In this document: piece after piece, positions 51,961 through 61,051 of the stretch
How positions within the stretch are numbered: position 1 is the stretch's first letter
How the letters are laid out: the number at the start of each line of letters is the position of its first letter
From: Pseudomonadota bacterium
GTDB lineage: Bacteria; Myxococcota_A; Polyangia; Polyangiales; Polyangiaceae
Direction of reading: 5' to 3'
DNA length: 64,000 nucleotides
NCBI GenBank assembly: GCA_023423895.1
Contig: JAFAER010000050.1
Location: 1 to 64,000, forward strand
Position numbers and translations under genes: made by a program
The notes under the pieces: generated by a model
The model's input: the letters and a program-made list of their open reading frames with translations, nothing else
What the model was told of the DNA's origin: nothing
Database searches by the model: none

Positions 51961-53223
51961 ATGCAGGAGCCGACCGCTGACCTCCACGCGTTCCGCCCGG
52001 TGCCAAAGACCGGCGTCATCTACGTCACGAGCGAGGCAACGAAGCTCGGGTTCTCGACGAGCGATCCCGAGTGGTGCAACCTCGGTCAAGGCCAGCCCGA
52101 GACCGGCGAGCTCCCGGGAGCTCCGGCGCGTGTGCACAGCGTTTCGATCTCGCCCGACGATCAGGAGTACGCCCCCGTTGCCGGACTCTGGGAGCTCCGC
52201 GAAGCGGTCGCGAGCCTCTACAACCGCCTCTACCGCAAGGGCATGCCCTCGCAGTATTCGGCGGAGAACGTCTGCATCTCCGGCGGCGGGCGCACCGCGC
52301 TGACGCGAGCCGCAGCGAGCCTCGGTAGCATCAACCTCGGGCACTTCATCCCCGACTACACCGCGTACGAGGAGCTCCTCGACATCTTCAAGGCGTTCAC
52401 GAGCATTCCGATCCTGCTCGACGGCGAGCGCGGCTACAGCTTCACCGCCGACGACCTGCGCCGCGAGGTGCTCGGTCGTGGCCTCTCGGCGATCCTGCTC
52501 TCGAACCCGTGCAACCCGACCGGCAAGCTCGTCGCCGGCGAGGAGCTGGAGCGCTGGGTCGGCGTCGCGCGCGAGCTCGACTGCACGCTGCTGCTCGACG
52601 AGTTCTACTCGCACTACGTCTACCGGGGCCGCCCGGGCGCGCTCCCGGTCGAGAGCGCCGCGCGTTACGTGAAGGACGTCGACAAAGATCCCGTGGTCGT
52701 CTTCGACGGCTTCACCAAGAACTGGCGGTACCCCGGCTGGCGAATCACCTGGGCGCTCGCGCCGAAGCCCGTCATCGAGCGCTTCGCGAGCGCCGGCTCG
52801 TTCCTCGACGGCGGCGGATCGAAGCCACTGCAGCGTGCCGCCATCCCGCTGTTCGACGACGAGTACGTCTCTCAGGAGACGCTCGCGATCCACAACGTGT
52901 TCCGCGACAAGCGAGACCGCATGCTCTCGCGACTCGAGCGGCTGGGCGTTCGTTTCGACCGCATCCCCGAAGGCACGTTCTATTGCTGGGGCAACGTCTC
53001 GAACCTGCCCGAGCCGCTGAACGACGGCATGGGCCTCTTCCGCGCAGCGCTGACGAAGAAGGTCATCACGGTGCCGGGCGAGTTCTTCGACGTGAACCCG
53101 GGCAAGCGCCGTCACGGTCGGGCGTCGCGGTTCCGAGACTACGTTCGGTTCTCGTTCGGGCCCTCGCAGGACTCGCTCGAGCGCGCGCTCGCGCGACTCG
53201 AAGAGCTCGTCGCGGGTCGCTGA
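51961..53223 (+). CDS. Class I/II PLP-dependent aminotransferase
   Basis: The 420-residue protein has fold-type I motifs: substrate loop LGQGQPETGELPG, SNPCNPTGKL (181-190), Asp213 of LLDEFYSHYV, which holds the pyridine nitrogen, and Lys253 in FDGFTKNWRYPGW, which would form the Schiff base. The Arg near the C-terminus (SRFRDYVRFSFG) would bind substrate carboxylate. The reaction is transamination, substrate unknown; AspC/AlaT/HisC-like subfamilies are candidates. It is a single gene. The ATG is preceded only weakly by a ribosome site. Confidence 0.9.
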   Translation: MQEPTADLHAFRPVPKTGVIYVTSEATKLGFSTSDPEWCNLGQGQPETGELPGAPARVHSVSISPDDQEYAPVAGLWELREAVASLYNRLYRKGMPSQYSAENVCISGGGRTALTRAAASLGSINLGHFIPDYTAYEELLDIFKAFTSIPILLDGERGYSFTADDLRREVLGRGLSAILLSNPCNPTGKLVAGEELERWVGVARELDCTLLLDEFYSHYVYRGRPGALPVESAARYVKDVDKDPVVVFDGFTKNWRYPGWRITWALAPKPVIERFASAGSFLDGGGSKPLQRAAIPLFDDEYVSQETLAIHNVFRDKRDRMLSRLERLGVRFDRIPEGTFYCWGNVSNLPEPLNDGMGLFRAALTKKVITVPGEFFDVNPGKRRHGRASRFRDYVRFSFGPSQDSLERALARLEELVAGR

Positions 53224-53283
53224 CCTGCGCAAGGCACGACGACTGCACTCGAGAGCTGCGGAGCATGCCTCTGGAGGTTCTCG

Positions 53284-53943
53284 ATGGACGCTCGCGCTCG
53301 TCTCGGCTTCGTCGCGGTCATCGGCGCGCTCGCCCTCGCGATGGGCGCGTGTGCCGACGAAGGGCATCCGCCGGTCACGACGGAGCTCGGCGATGCTCCA
53401 GGCCTTGGCGCCGGCGCCGTGGGCAGCGCCCCGCCCGCACCACAGCTCCCCGGCCGTTCCGGAGCCGACTCGAGCGCCACGGCCGACCCGGGCGGAGCAG
53501 CCGGTGCCGGGACGGCTGCGGACGGAGCCGCCGCACCCGGTGCAGCGCCTGCCCCGACGCCGGTGGGTGGAGGCGGTTACGGCATCGGTGGTGGCTCCGG
53601 CGTGGGGACCGGACGAGGAAGCGGCGAAGGGATCGCCGGCGGCGCCGGGCTCGGCGCCGGAGGGATCGGCGGCGGCACCGGCAACATCCCCGGCACGCCA
53701 CCGGGCGGCCTGTCGGGGATCGGCGGGACGGACGTCGGCACCGGCCGCGACGTCGCTGGAACTCCCGGCGGCGCGGGACTCGGCGCGTCGGGCAGCGGTG
53801 GTCGTGACTTCGGCACCGGTGGCCCCTCCGGAGAAGGGGCACGTTCCGCAGCGCCGACACCGCCCGGCTCGATCCCGAACAGGACCAGCCCCGATCGCGA
53901 GAGCACCGCGCCGGGCGGACGCATCGAGGTCGAGCTGTTCTAA
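53284..53943 (+). CDS. Gly/Ala/Pro-rich low-complexity lipoprotein
   Basis: The 219-residue protein has a signal peptide with a lipobox (AMGAC). Almost all the rest is Gly/Ala/Pro/Ser/Thr low complexity with GxGxGG runs, ending RIEVELF. It probably has no folded domain and may be a surface-spacer or adhesive protein. The start is supported by GGAGG. It converges with the PD40 gene (15-base gap). Confidence 0.6.
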   Translation: MDARARLGFVAVIGALALAMGACADEGHPPVTTELGDAPGLGAGAVGSAPPAPQLPGRSGADSSATADPGGAAGAGTAADGAAAPGAAPAPTPVGGGGYGIGGGSGVGTGRGSGEGIAGGAGLGAGGIGGGTGNIPGTPPGGLSGIGGTDVGTGRDVAGTPGGAGLGASGSGGRDFGTGGPSGEGARSAAPTPPGSIPNRTSPDRESTAPGGRIEVELF

Positions 53944-53958
53944 CTCAGAGCTCGCGCA

Positions 53959-54954
53959 TCACTGCGGGAGCGGTCGCTCTGCGACGAAGAGCTGCTGTCC
54001 GCCCGGTCCGCCGTGGCGCGAGAAGTAGATCCGGCAGTTGTCCGGCGACAGGGAGCCCGCCTGTTCGCTGACTTCCGTGTTCAGCTCGGTGAGCGGCGTG
54101 GCCGGGCCGAACGCGGCGGTCTGATTGCTACGCGTCGCGATGTAGAGGTCTTGTCCGCCCTTGCCGCCGTCGCGCGTGGAGCTGAAGACGATCGTCGTTC
54201 CGTCGGCCGAGAGGAACGGCAGGAAGTCGTCCTGCGGTGAGCTCACCTCCGCGACGACGGTCGCCGGTCCGAACGTGCCGCTCTCGAGCTTCGATCGGAA
54301 GATGTCGTAGGTGCCGTCGCGGTCGGAGACGAACCAGAGCTCCTCTGTTGCTGCGTGGAAGAAGCCCTGACCTTCGTACGCGGGCGTGGAGATGCCGGGC
54401 GCAGGAGCGGGTGCGCCGAACTCCGCGTTCGGATCCGATCGCTTCGCCCACCACACGTCGTTCGATCCGTCGCGACCGGAGTGGAAGACCAGCGTGAGCC
54501 CATCGGACGAGACGGTCGGATCGTTGTCGTTCGACGCGCTGTTGATCCCGGGCACCTGCTCCGCTGGACCGAACGGCATCTCACGCGCCGCGCGCGTCGC
54601 GCGGAAGATCGCGGACGTCTGGCCGTCGGAGCCAGTGAAGAAGACGACGCGCTCGTCCGGCGTGAGATGGGGAGACGACGCGTGCACGTTCGGATCGATC
54701 CCGACCACGAGCGAGGCGGGGCCGAACGGCGCGGCGCTCGAGCACTTCACCGTCGCCGGCGCTCCGCTGTCCGAGGTCGCCGTCGGACTCGGCGATGTGC
54801 TGCTCTCCCCGGCGTCGCTTTCGCGCGCGGGACGCGCCGGCCGGTCGCAGCCCGTACACGGCAGATCGCCGTTCGGATCCGGGTACGAGCACGCAACGGC
54901 GCCCACACTCGCGATCAGCGCCACGCCGCCGATCATGAGCTGCTTCGCCCGCAT
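53959..54954 (-). CDS. PD40/TolB-like beta-propeller lipoprotein
   Basis: The protein is 331 residues from the ATG at 54954; a GTG at 54975 is the alternative. A lipobox (GAVAC) is followed by two CxxC-like Cys (CTGCDRP) and a Pro/Ser/Thr-rich linker. The rest has five or more repeats of the PD40 type: SSPHLTPDERVVFFTGSDGQ, DNDPTVSSDGLTLVFHSGRDG, AATEELWFVSDRDGTYDIF, DFLPFLSADGTTIVFSSTRDGG and EQAGSLSPDNCRIYFSR. This indicates a six-bladed propeller as in TolB-like proteins. It probably binds peptides or glycans at the outer surface. Function otherwise unknown. Confidence 0.75.
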   Translation of the reverse strand: MRAKQLMIGGVALIASVGAVACSYPDPNGDLPCTGCDRPARPARESDAGESSTSPSPTATSDSGAPATVKCSSAAPFGPASLVVGIDPNVHASSPHLTPDERVVFFTGSDGQTSAIFRATRAAREMPFGPAEQVPGINSASNDNDPTVSSDGLTLVFHSGRDGSNDVWWAKRSDPNAEFGAPAPAPGISTPAYEGQGFFHAATEELWFVSDRDGTYDIFRSKLESGTFGPATVVAEVSSPQDDFLPFLSADGTTIVFSSTRDGGKGGQDLYIATRSNQTAAFGPATPLTELNTEVSEQAGSLSPDNCRIYFSRHGGPGGQQLFVAERPLPQ

Positions 54955-55044
54955 CGAGCCAGAGCCATCCTTCACGGCCCTATCAGTGTCGCACCACTTC
55001 CGCCCGCAGGCGAGCGTTCCGGACGACGCCCGATCACGCGTGGA

Positions 55045-55926
55045 TCAAGCCGGCCCGAACCCGACGCTGAACCCCATCGAATACCGTGCGTTGATCTCGC
55101 TGCGAGGCTGGAGTCGCACCACCCCCGCGAGATCGCGGTAGAGGAAGGCGTCGAGCCCGAACGGCCCGAAATAGCCGGCCGCGTGTAGCGCCCGTGCGAC
55201 GAGACCGGCCTCGCCTGCAAGCGCATCGGCGATCGCGCGCTCGACGTCGGTCGCCACGGTCGTCGCGACCCACTGCCCGTGCGCATCGCATGTTTGCTCG
55301 ACAATCCGGCCGAGCTCGAAGGCGCCGTCCTGTGCCAGCATGCCGTGGATCGCGAGCTCTCGAACGATGGCCACGTCCGGCTCGATCATCACGCCGCCCT
55401 CGGCGTCGATCGCCGAGCGGAGGAAGCTCCGGTCCGCCGCGCTCGTCGCGCCGGCCGCGCCCGCCGCGATCGGACGTTGCCCTCGCCCGGCCATCGAGAA
55501 CGCACGCTTCACACGCCACTGTGTCGCCACGCCAGGGAGCGACGCAAGGACGGAAAGCGCAGCGTCGACATCGCGAACGAACACGGCACCGGGCAGGCTC
55601 GAGCCGAGCGCAGCGCAGAAACCGCGACCGTTCACCTCCCGAAGCACGGCGTGCGGTGGATGAGGAGCCGGTCGGGCGCCCGCACGAACCAGGAGCGCCA
55701 CGGCGCGCGTCGTCGGACAGAACGCGCGGCCCACGAGGCCCGCAGCGCTAGCAGGCGGAGATGCCTCGTCGACGAGCACGTCGCCCGGCGCGAGGAGCGA
55801 GGCGGCCAGCTTCGCGACGTGCGGTGCCATCGCGGCGCGGACGGCGTTCGTCGGCGCGTACCGCGGCCCCGCCGCGAGCTCGAGATCCGCGTCGAGGTTC
55901 AGGACCCACGCTGTTCGGGCTGCCAT
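55045..55926 (-). CDS. ATP-grasp-like protein paired with DUF455
   Basis: This 293-residue protein has no signal peptide. The N-terminus is VLNLDADLELAAGPRYAPT, and it has strands of the ATP-grasp type: an Arg/Lys segment WRVKRAFSMAGRGQRPI, then VMIEPDVAIVRELAIHG and a C-terminal LHAAGYFGPFGLDAFL followed by LQPRSEINARYSMG, a typical metal/ATP-binding end. ATP-grasp enzymes ligate carboxylates to amines or thiols. The substrate is not evident. The start ATG overlaps the upstream DUF455 gene by 28 bases, so the two form one functional unit. Confidence 0.7.
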   Translation of the reverse strand: MAARTAWVLNLDADLELAAGPRYAPTNAVRAAMAPHVAKLAASLLAPGDVLVDEASPPASAAGLVGRAFCPTTRAVALLVRAGARPAPHPPHAVLREVNGRGFCAALGSSLPGAVFVRDVDAALSVLASLPGVATQWRVKRAFSMAGRGQRPIAAGAAGATSAADRSFLRSAIDAEGGVMIEPDVAIVRELAIHGMLAQDGAFELGRIVEQTCDAHGQWVATTVATDVERAIADALAGEAGLVARALHAAGYFGPFGLDAFLYRDLAGVVRLQPRSEINARYSMGFSVGFGPA

Positions 55927-56702
55927 GCGTCGAGCTCGTCGATGAAACGGTCCGGCTGTCCTGCGCGCAGTCGCGCGTCGCGTCGCACCGGACGGCCCCG
56001 CATCAACAGCGGCGTGAGCGGCTCCGGCAGCGCACGCATCCACGTCTGGAACTCGAGCCCGCCGGTGAAATGGGCGAACCAGCGGACGCCGAAACGCACG
56101 TGCGCGATCTCCTCGAGACCAACCAGCTCCTGCACCCGTGCGCCGTCCTCGTCCCCCGCCTCGCGGAACCGCGTCGCGAAGGTGCTCGTGTGCTCGAGGT
56201 TCGCGCTCTCGAGCCCGAGCCCCATCACCGCGACGAACGAGGCAGGGTCGCGGCACGTGGGTACACGCGTCCAGAACCAGTCACGAACGGGGAACTCGCC
56301 GACGCGGTGGCCGAGCCGCTCGATGTGCGTCGCGTACATCCGCATGTGCCGCGCTTCGTCGAGCGCGATCCGGATCAGCCCCTCGCGGAACTCGAGCGGG
56401 GCGTCCGGGAACGCGAGGAGCGCCCACGCCATCAGCTCCGCGGCCTGGAGCTCGTGATGGAGGAAGGTGTGGAGCGCGCGCGCGCGTCCCGACGGAGCGC
56501 GAAGCCCGCGCGTCTTGTCGGCACGGTCGGTGACATGAAGCTCGGGCGGACGACCAGGCGCGCCGATGCGACGCGCGGGAGGCTGCTCCTCCCAGCGTCG
56601 TGGCGACGGCGGCGGCTCGGGAGCGAGCTTGTGCTCGAGGCTCGTCGACGTGACGTAGTCCCACGCCCACCGCTCGACCGTTCCTGCCTCCGGAGCATCC
56701 AT
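55899..56702 (-). CDS. DUF455 ferritin-like di-iron protein
   Basis: The 267-residue protein has a four-helix ferritin-like region. Candidate iron ligands occur in order: Glu84 in LHHELQAAEL, Glu116 and His119 in LDEARHM, Glu170 in ANLEHTS, and Glu198 with His201 in LEEIAHVRFG. DUF455 proteins (MiaE-like group) are presumed di-iron oxygenases. Upstream is a Pro-rich segment (EPPPSPRRW). The ATG at 56702 is supported by AGGT five bases upstream; an upstream GTG is less likely. It overlaps the ATP-grasp gene and precedes it. Confidence 0.8.
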   Translation of the reverse strand: MDAPEAGTVERWAWDYVTSTSLEHKLAPEPPPSPRRWEEQPPARRIGAPGRPPELHVTDRADKTRGLRAPSGRARALHTFLHHELQAAELMAWALLAFPDAPLEFREGLIRIALDEARHMRMYATHIERLGHRVGEFPVRDWFWTRVPTCRDPASFVAVMGLGLESANLEHTSTFATRFREAGDEDGARVQELVGLEEIAHVRFGVRWFAHFTGGLEFQTWMRALPEPLTPLLMRGRPVRRDARLRAGQPDRFIDELDAWQPEQRGS

Positions 56703-56791
56703 CCCTGACCTGCCGGGGAGATACGTCCGCTGCTCGATGGCAGCAAGCACGGCGCTCCGCCCGCCGTTTCCGCCGCTTCGTCAGGGCCCGC

Positions 56792-57439
56792 CTATCTGAG
56801 CTTCGCGTCGCACAGCGCGACGCACATCCGATCGCCCTGCGACTTGCACACGGTCTTGAGCAGGCGGATCTCCTCCTTCGACGCCTTGCCGTCGAGCACC
56901 TTCGGCTCGAGGATCTCGCGTGCCTCCTTCAGCCGGTTCTTCAGGAGGTGGTCTCTTGCGCGCGCCGCGTCGGAGTCCGGCTCCTTGTGCTCGCCGCTCG
57001 GGATTTGCGGCTTCGGTGCGCCTCCGTCGAACGTGAGCTTCTTCCCGAGGCGCCTGCTGCATTCGTCGACGCAGGCCTGATCGCTCTGCTGATGGCAGAT
57101 GTGCGCGAGGAGCTCGACCTCCGCCTTGGTGCCGTCGGATCCGAGCGCCTTCTTCTCGAGCACGAGGCGCGCGAGCCAGTACTGGCCGCCCTCTTCGTAG
57201 GCTCGGGCCTGCTCGTACGGTGAGTTGCCGTCGATGCTGCCGGAATCGGCGAAGCTCGAGACCGGCGTCCCGCTGAACGCGACGGGCGGAACCGTCCCCG
57301 TCTCCGCGACGACGGGGGCAGGCGGCTCGTCCGGCGGAGGTGCGGGCTTCTTCGTGCTGCACGCTTCGGGCAACGCGACGAAGGCGAGCACGGAGAGCAG
57401 CGGCGGCGCCGCCAGGACCTTTCGCCACGCGCGGATCAC
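56792..57439 (-). CDS. TPR-like lipoprotein
   Basis: The protein is 215 residues from a GTG overlapping the phosphoesterase stop (GTGA). A lipobox (LPEAC) is followed by a Pro-rich linker and two helical repeats rich in Cys and Lys (EQARAYEEGGQYWLARLVL and RARDHLLKNRLKEAREILE), plus CHQQSDQACVDEC and CKSQGDRMCVALC. These look like Sel1/TPR helix pairs stabilised by disulfides. It is probably an adaptor on the phosphoesterase side of the envelope. Confidence 0.65.
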   Translation of the reverse strand: MIRAWRKVLAAPPLLSVLAFVALPEACSTKKPAPPPDEPPAPVVAETGTVPPVAFSGTPVSSFADSGSIDGNSPYEQARAYEEGGQYWLARLVLEKKALGSDGTKAEVELLAHICHQQSDQACVDECSRRLGKKLTFDGGAPKPQIPSGEHKEPDSDAARARDHLLKNRLKEAREILEPKVLDGKASKEEIRLLKTVCKSQGDRMCVALCDAKLR

Positions 57440-59001
57440 GGCTTCTTGATCCAGATCTCGACGTTCTTGTCGTTGGCGGCGGCCTCGTCCTTCGGCAGCC
57501 AGCCCGACGTGAAATCGACAACGCCACGGCGCCGGCCCTCGAGCGCGATCGGGTCACCGTCGACGGCGAAGTCGACGGCGGTCGCGCGCAGCATCACCCA
57601 GCCGTTGTCCTGATCGAAGATCTCGACGACGCGGAACTGATGCGGGTAGTCGGCGATCGCGCTCGTCATCACTTCCCAGTACGGGTGGCCGCTCGCGGGC
57701 TTCACCGCAGCAACGCGATGGCGATGCGAGTGACCGACCATGCTGAACAGGACGTTGTCGTACGTGCCGACGAACGTCGTCCATTGCTCCGTCGTCAACG
57801 CATCGGCGGCCTTCTCGCCGCCGAGGCCGGTACCGTCGCCGAGGCTCGTGGCGGAGTGGTGGGACGACAGGATGACCCACTTCTGCTCGGCCTTCGCTTG
57901 ATCGAGCAGCGGCTTGATGATCGCGTCCACCTGGCTCTGCTTGATGACGCCCTCGGAGCCGCCGTTCTCGTGGGCGGTGTCGAGGACGAGGACGCGGAGC
58001 GGCGTGCCTTCCACGTCGAACGTGTACGTCGCGTTGCCGCTGGCCTTCTCGGCAGCGCCGATTCCGTGACCGTCGGCGTGCTCGCCCACCTTCGTGAGGA
58101 GCGCCGTCCGCGTGAGCAGCGCCCGCCGCGGATCGGCGATCACGAAGTCGCCACGCTCGACGGCTCCCGCGAGCCCGTCGTCGTAGCGACGCGTTCCCCC
58201 GTTCGCTTCCACGCTCAGCGCCTTGGCGTGGTAGTTCTCATCGGTCTTCAGGTTGCCCTGGACGAGCACGTCGTGGTTCCCCGTGACCCACTTCCACGGC
58301 ATCCGCAGCCCCTCGGCCTTGAACGGATCTTTGCCGTCGTTGTCCGGCCCGTCGACGAGATCGTCGTCATCGCCGGAGTCGCACTCGACGTCGTCGGCGC
58401 CGGAGAGGATGCCGAGCACCCAGTCGACCTCGTTCGTCTGCGCGCTGTCGGCGTTGTCGCCACCCATGAGCGTGAACGCGATGGGGTCCTTCGCGTGCAG
58501 AGCATTGATCGTGCGCACCGACGCGTTCGCCATGTGACAGAGGTACGCATCCTGCGGACGGAGCGCCGACGACGTCGCGCCCGACCCGTCGAACGCCCCG
58601 AGCCGCGTCGGCGATTCGTCATCCGCGAGCTGCAGATCGGCGAGGTGCGCGAAGCGGACCAGGCGCTTCGCGTTCGGTCCGGGCGCCGGGGGCGCGCTGT
58701 CGTCGATGACGCGCGTCACGTACACATCTCCGGCGGCTGTGTCGACCTCGCCGAAGCCCCGCGCCAGGTAGTCCACGAGCGGCTCGGGGAGCGCAGGGTT
58801 CGGCCCCGTCTCGGCGCTCTGACGCGGCGTCTTCGGGACGAACGTGCGATCGACCGTCGTCAGCGCATCGGCGAGCGAGGCGTAGACGGTCGGCGCGTGA
58901 CGACTCTTGCCGGTGGTGATGCCGCTCACCGCCTCGTCGGAGTCGGAGCACGCCATCACGGCGAGCAGCAAACACGAACCCAAAGAGAGGCGCCGAAGCA
59001 T
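57436..59001 (-). CDS. Metallophosphoesterase lipoprotein
   Basis: The 521-residue protein has a lipobox (AVMAC, Cys18). Phosphoesterase motifs are GDNAD (181-185), GNHD (241-244), SSHHS and GHSHRH. The first motif, usually DxH, reads FAHLADLQL, so His is Gln and the metal site is partly altered. There is an acidic insert with DSGDDDDLVDGPDNDG, Ca-binding-like. It probably hydrolyses a phosphoester outside the cell, but the changed first motif tempers this. It is transcribed ahead of the TPR-like lipoprotein and diverges from the Tat esterase gene. Confidence 0.8.
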   Translation of the reverse strand: MLRRLSLGSCLLLAVMACSDSDEAVSGITTGKSRHAPTVYASLADALTTVDRTFVPKTPRQSAETGPNPALPEPLVDYLARGFGEVDTAAGDVYVTRVIDDSAPPAPGPNAKRLVRFAHLADLQLADDESPTRLGAFDGSGATSSALRPQDAYLCHMANASVRTINALHAKDPIAFTLMGGDNADSAQTNEVDWVLGILSGADDVECDSGDDDDLVDGPDNDGKDPFKAEGLRMPWKWVTGNHDVLVQGNLKTDENYHAKALSVEANGGTRRYDDGLAGAVERGDFVIADPRRALLTRTALLTKVGEHADGHGIGAAEKASGNATYTFDVEGTPLRVLVLDTAHENGGSEGVIKQSQVDAIIKPLLDQAKAEQKWVILSSHHSATSLGDGTGLGGEKAADALTTEQWTTFVGTYDNVLFSMVGHSHRHRVAAVKPASGHPYWEVMTSAIADYPHQFRVVEIFDQDNGWVMLRATAVDFAVDGDPIALEGRRRGVVDFTSGWLPKDEAAANDKNVEIWIKKP

Positions 59002-59024
59002 GGGCGCCATTGTACCATTCGCGG

Positions 59025-59771
59025 ATGCTCACGCGGCGCGACATGCTCCTCGGTTTCGGCGCGGCGGGGATCACCGGAGGTCTCGGCGCAGCGTGCTCGC
59101 GGACGAGATCGAATGCGCCGCCGCCATGGCCCCGGACGGCCACGTACGACGGCGTCGAGATGATCGAGCTTTTTCCGAACGGTGCCGACGAGTCCTCGCC
59201 GCTCGTCATCGCGGTCCACGGCATGGGCGATCGACCGGACCGGTGGGTCGACGACTGGCGGACCTTCCCCGCGCGTGTCCACATCGCGCTGCCGCGTGCA
59301 TTCGATCCGCACGGCGGCGGCTTCTCCTGGTTCCAGTTCAAGGACGGCATGACCGACGAGCAGTTCGGGGCCGAGGTCGGTGCAGCAGAGGCGCGGCTGT
59401 GGAAAGGCGTCGCGAAGCTCGCCGGGACCCGGCATGTGATCGTGACCGGGTTCTCCCAGGGCGGCATCCTCTCCTTCGCGATGGCCGCTCGCCATCCCAA
59501 CGAGGTACTGCGCGCGTTCCCCGTAGCGGGCTCGTGCCCTGGCCCGATCCTTCCGCAGAACAAGGCGCGCGCCGCGCCGCTCCTCGCGTTCCACGGCACC
59601 GCCGACCGCGTGCTCGACGTGAAGTGGGGACGTGAAGCCGTCAACGCCTTCAAGGAGCAAGGCAACGACGCCGAGCTCCGCGAATACGAAGGCGTCGGCC
59701 ACACGATCACGCGACAGATGCACACGGACCTGTGGGAGGCGATCACGAAGGCGCTGCCGCCGCAGAGCTGA
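59025..59771 (+). CDS. Carboxylesterase/phospholipase-like Tat lipoprotein
   Basis: The 248-residue protein has a signal sequence MLTRRDMLLGFGAAGITGG ending in LGAAC, with the RRD twin-arginine motif and a lipobox. The esterase domain has VIAVHGMGDRPDRW, nucleophile elbow VTGFSQGGILSF, Asp in FHGTADRVLDVKW, and His in YEGVGHTITRQM. This matches the alpha/beta-hydrolase carboxylesterase group. Substrate unknown. The ATG at 59025 is divergent from the phosphoesterase start by only 23 bases. Confidence 0.85.
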   Translation: MLTRRDMLLGFGAAGITGGLGAACSRTRSNAPPPWPRTATYDGVEMIELFPNGADESSPLVIAVHGMGDRPDRWVDDWRTFPARVHIALPRAFDPHGGGFSWFQFKDGMTDEQFGAEVGAAEARLWKGVAKLAGTRHVIVTGFSQGGILSFAMAARHPNEVLRAFPVAGSCPGPILPQNKARAAPLLAFHGTADRVLDVKWGREAVNAFKEQGNDAELREYEGVGHTITRQMHTDLWEAITKALPPQS

Positions 59772-59872
59772 ACGACGACGACGAGCCGTCCAGTCGACGC
59801 AGGTGCGCTCGCGTCAGGACGTGTCAGGCTCGCTCATTTGTCCACGCGCGCGTCCAGGCGCACGACGAACGC

Positions 59873-61051
59873 ATGGGTCTTCCTTCCAGGCGCCTGCTCG
59901 CGGGCGTCTACATCGCGTGCGGCCTCCTCGCGGGGTCGGTCTCCTTTGCGCTCGGCCAGTCGAAGAACCTCGAGGTGTTCCGCCATGCCTCGCGCGCGCT
60001 CCTCGCAGGGCGCGACCTCTACGACGGCAGCTCGGTCGACTGGTTCAAGTACAGCCCGACGTTCGCGCTGCTCTTCCTGCCCTTTGCCGTCATGCCCGCC
60101 TGGCTCGCCGCGCCGTTGTGGGGCGCACTGAACTTCGGCGCATCGTTCATCGGGATCGACGCGGCCTCGCGCGCGGGCGCCGCGCCTCACGCGCTCGAGA
60201 CGTCCACGCGTTCGCGCGTCACGCTCCTCGCGGCGCTCCCGGGGATCCTCCTCGCGACCGACGGCGATCAGGCGAACCTCCTCGTCGCCGGGACGATGCT
60301 CCTCGCGTTCGCGGCGTTCGAGCGAAACCATCTCACGCGCGGCGCATCGGCGGTGGCGCTCGGCGCTCTCGTGAAGGTCTTTCCGATCGCCGCCTCTCTG
60401 TTCGCGCTCCTGCACCGAGATCGCGAGCGAAGCGTGCTCCGAGTCCTGCTCGTGCTGGTTCTCGGCGGAGCTCTCCCCGTTGTCGTGCTCGGCAGCGGGC
60501 AGCTCGGCGAAGAGTACCGCTCCTGGCTCGCGCTGCTGCGCACTGACCACGCCACACGCGGATGGTCGCTCGTCACCGTCGTTCGCGATCTCGGCGGTAC
60601 CACGCTTCACGTCCAGCTCTTCGCATGCGTGATGCTCCTCGTGCCCGTGCTCGCCTCGCTCGTCGCCCCGACGAACGCCCGCTTTCGTCGCGCGTTCGCG
60701 GCTTCGATGCTCGTGCTGATCGTCCTGTCGAATCACCGGTCGGAGTACACGTCCTTCGTCCTGTCCGCGATCGGCGTCGCGCTCTGGTTTGCGGACGGCC
60801 CCGCAACGACGCCTCGGATCGCGCTGCTCGTGCTGGCGTCGCTCGCGCACGGCCCCTTCTTCGTTCGTGACGATCCGGCGCTCGGTGGCCCGCTCGCCTT
60901 CCTCGCGGCCCACCGCCTCTTCCACCCGCTCCGGCTCGTGCCGCTCGTCGTCGTCTGGCTGCTCCTCCAGCGCTCGCTCGCATCGTTCGTCGGGGAGAGA
61001 ATCGCTCAGCGCGCCGCGGGACGACTCTCTCGGGAGAACGCGGCCGAATGA
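59873..61051 (+). CDS. GT87 (DUF2029) membrane glycosyltransferase-like protein
   Basis: The 392-residue protein has about 10-12 membrane helices. Family markers are ASRALLAGRDLYDGSSVDWFKYSPTFALL near the N-terminus, then a short Asp/Glu-rich loop and YRSWLALLRTDHATRG. DUF2029/GT87 proteins are polyprenyl-phosphate-dependent glycosyltransferases acting outside the membrane. The gene overlaps the RND gene by four bases (ATGA), so translation is coupled. The ATG at 59873 is chosen because upstream sequence is not coding-like. Confidence 0.8.
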   Translation: MGLPSRRLLAGVYIACGLLAGSVSFALGQSKNLEVFRHASRALLAGRDLYDGSSVDWFKYSPTFALLFLPFAVMPAWLAAPLWGALNFGASFIGIDAASRAGAAPHALETSTRSRVTLLAALPGILLATDGDQANLLVAGTMLLAFAAFERNHLTRGASAVALGALVKVFPIAASLFALLHRDRERSVLRVLLVLVLGGALPVVVLGSGQLGEEYRSWLALLRTDHATRGWSLVTVVRDLGGTTLHVQLFACVMLLVPVLASLVAPTNARFRRAFAASMLVLIVLSNHRSEYTSFVLSAIGVALWFADGPATTPRIALLVLASLAHGPFFVRDDPALGGPLAFLAAHRLFHPLRLVPLVVVWLLLQRSLASFVGERIAQRAAGRLSRENAAE

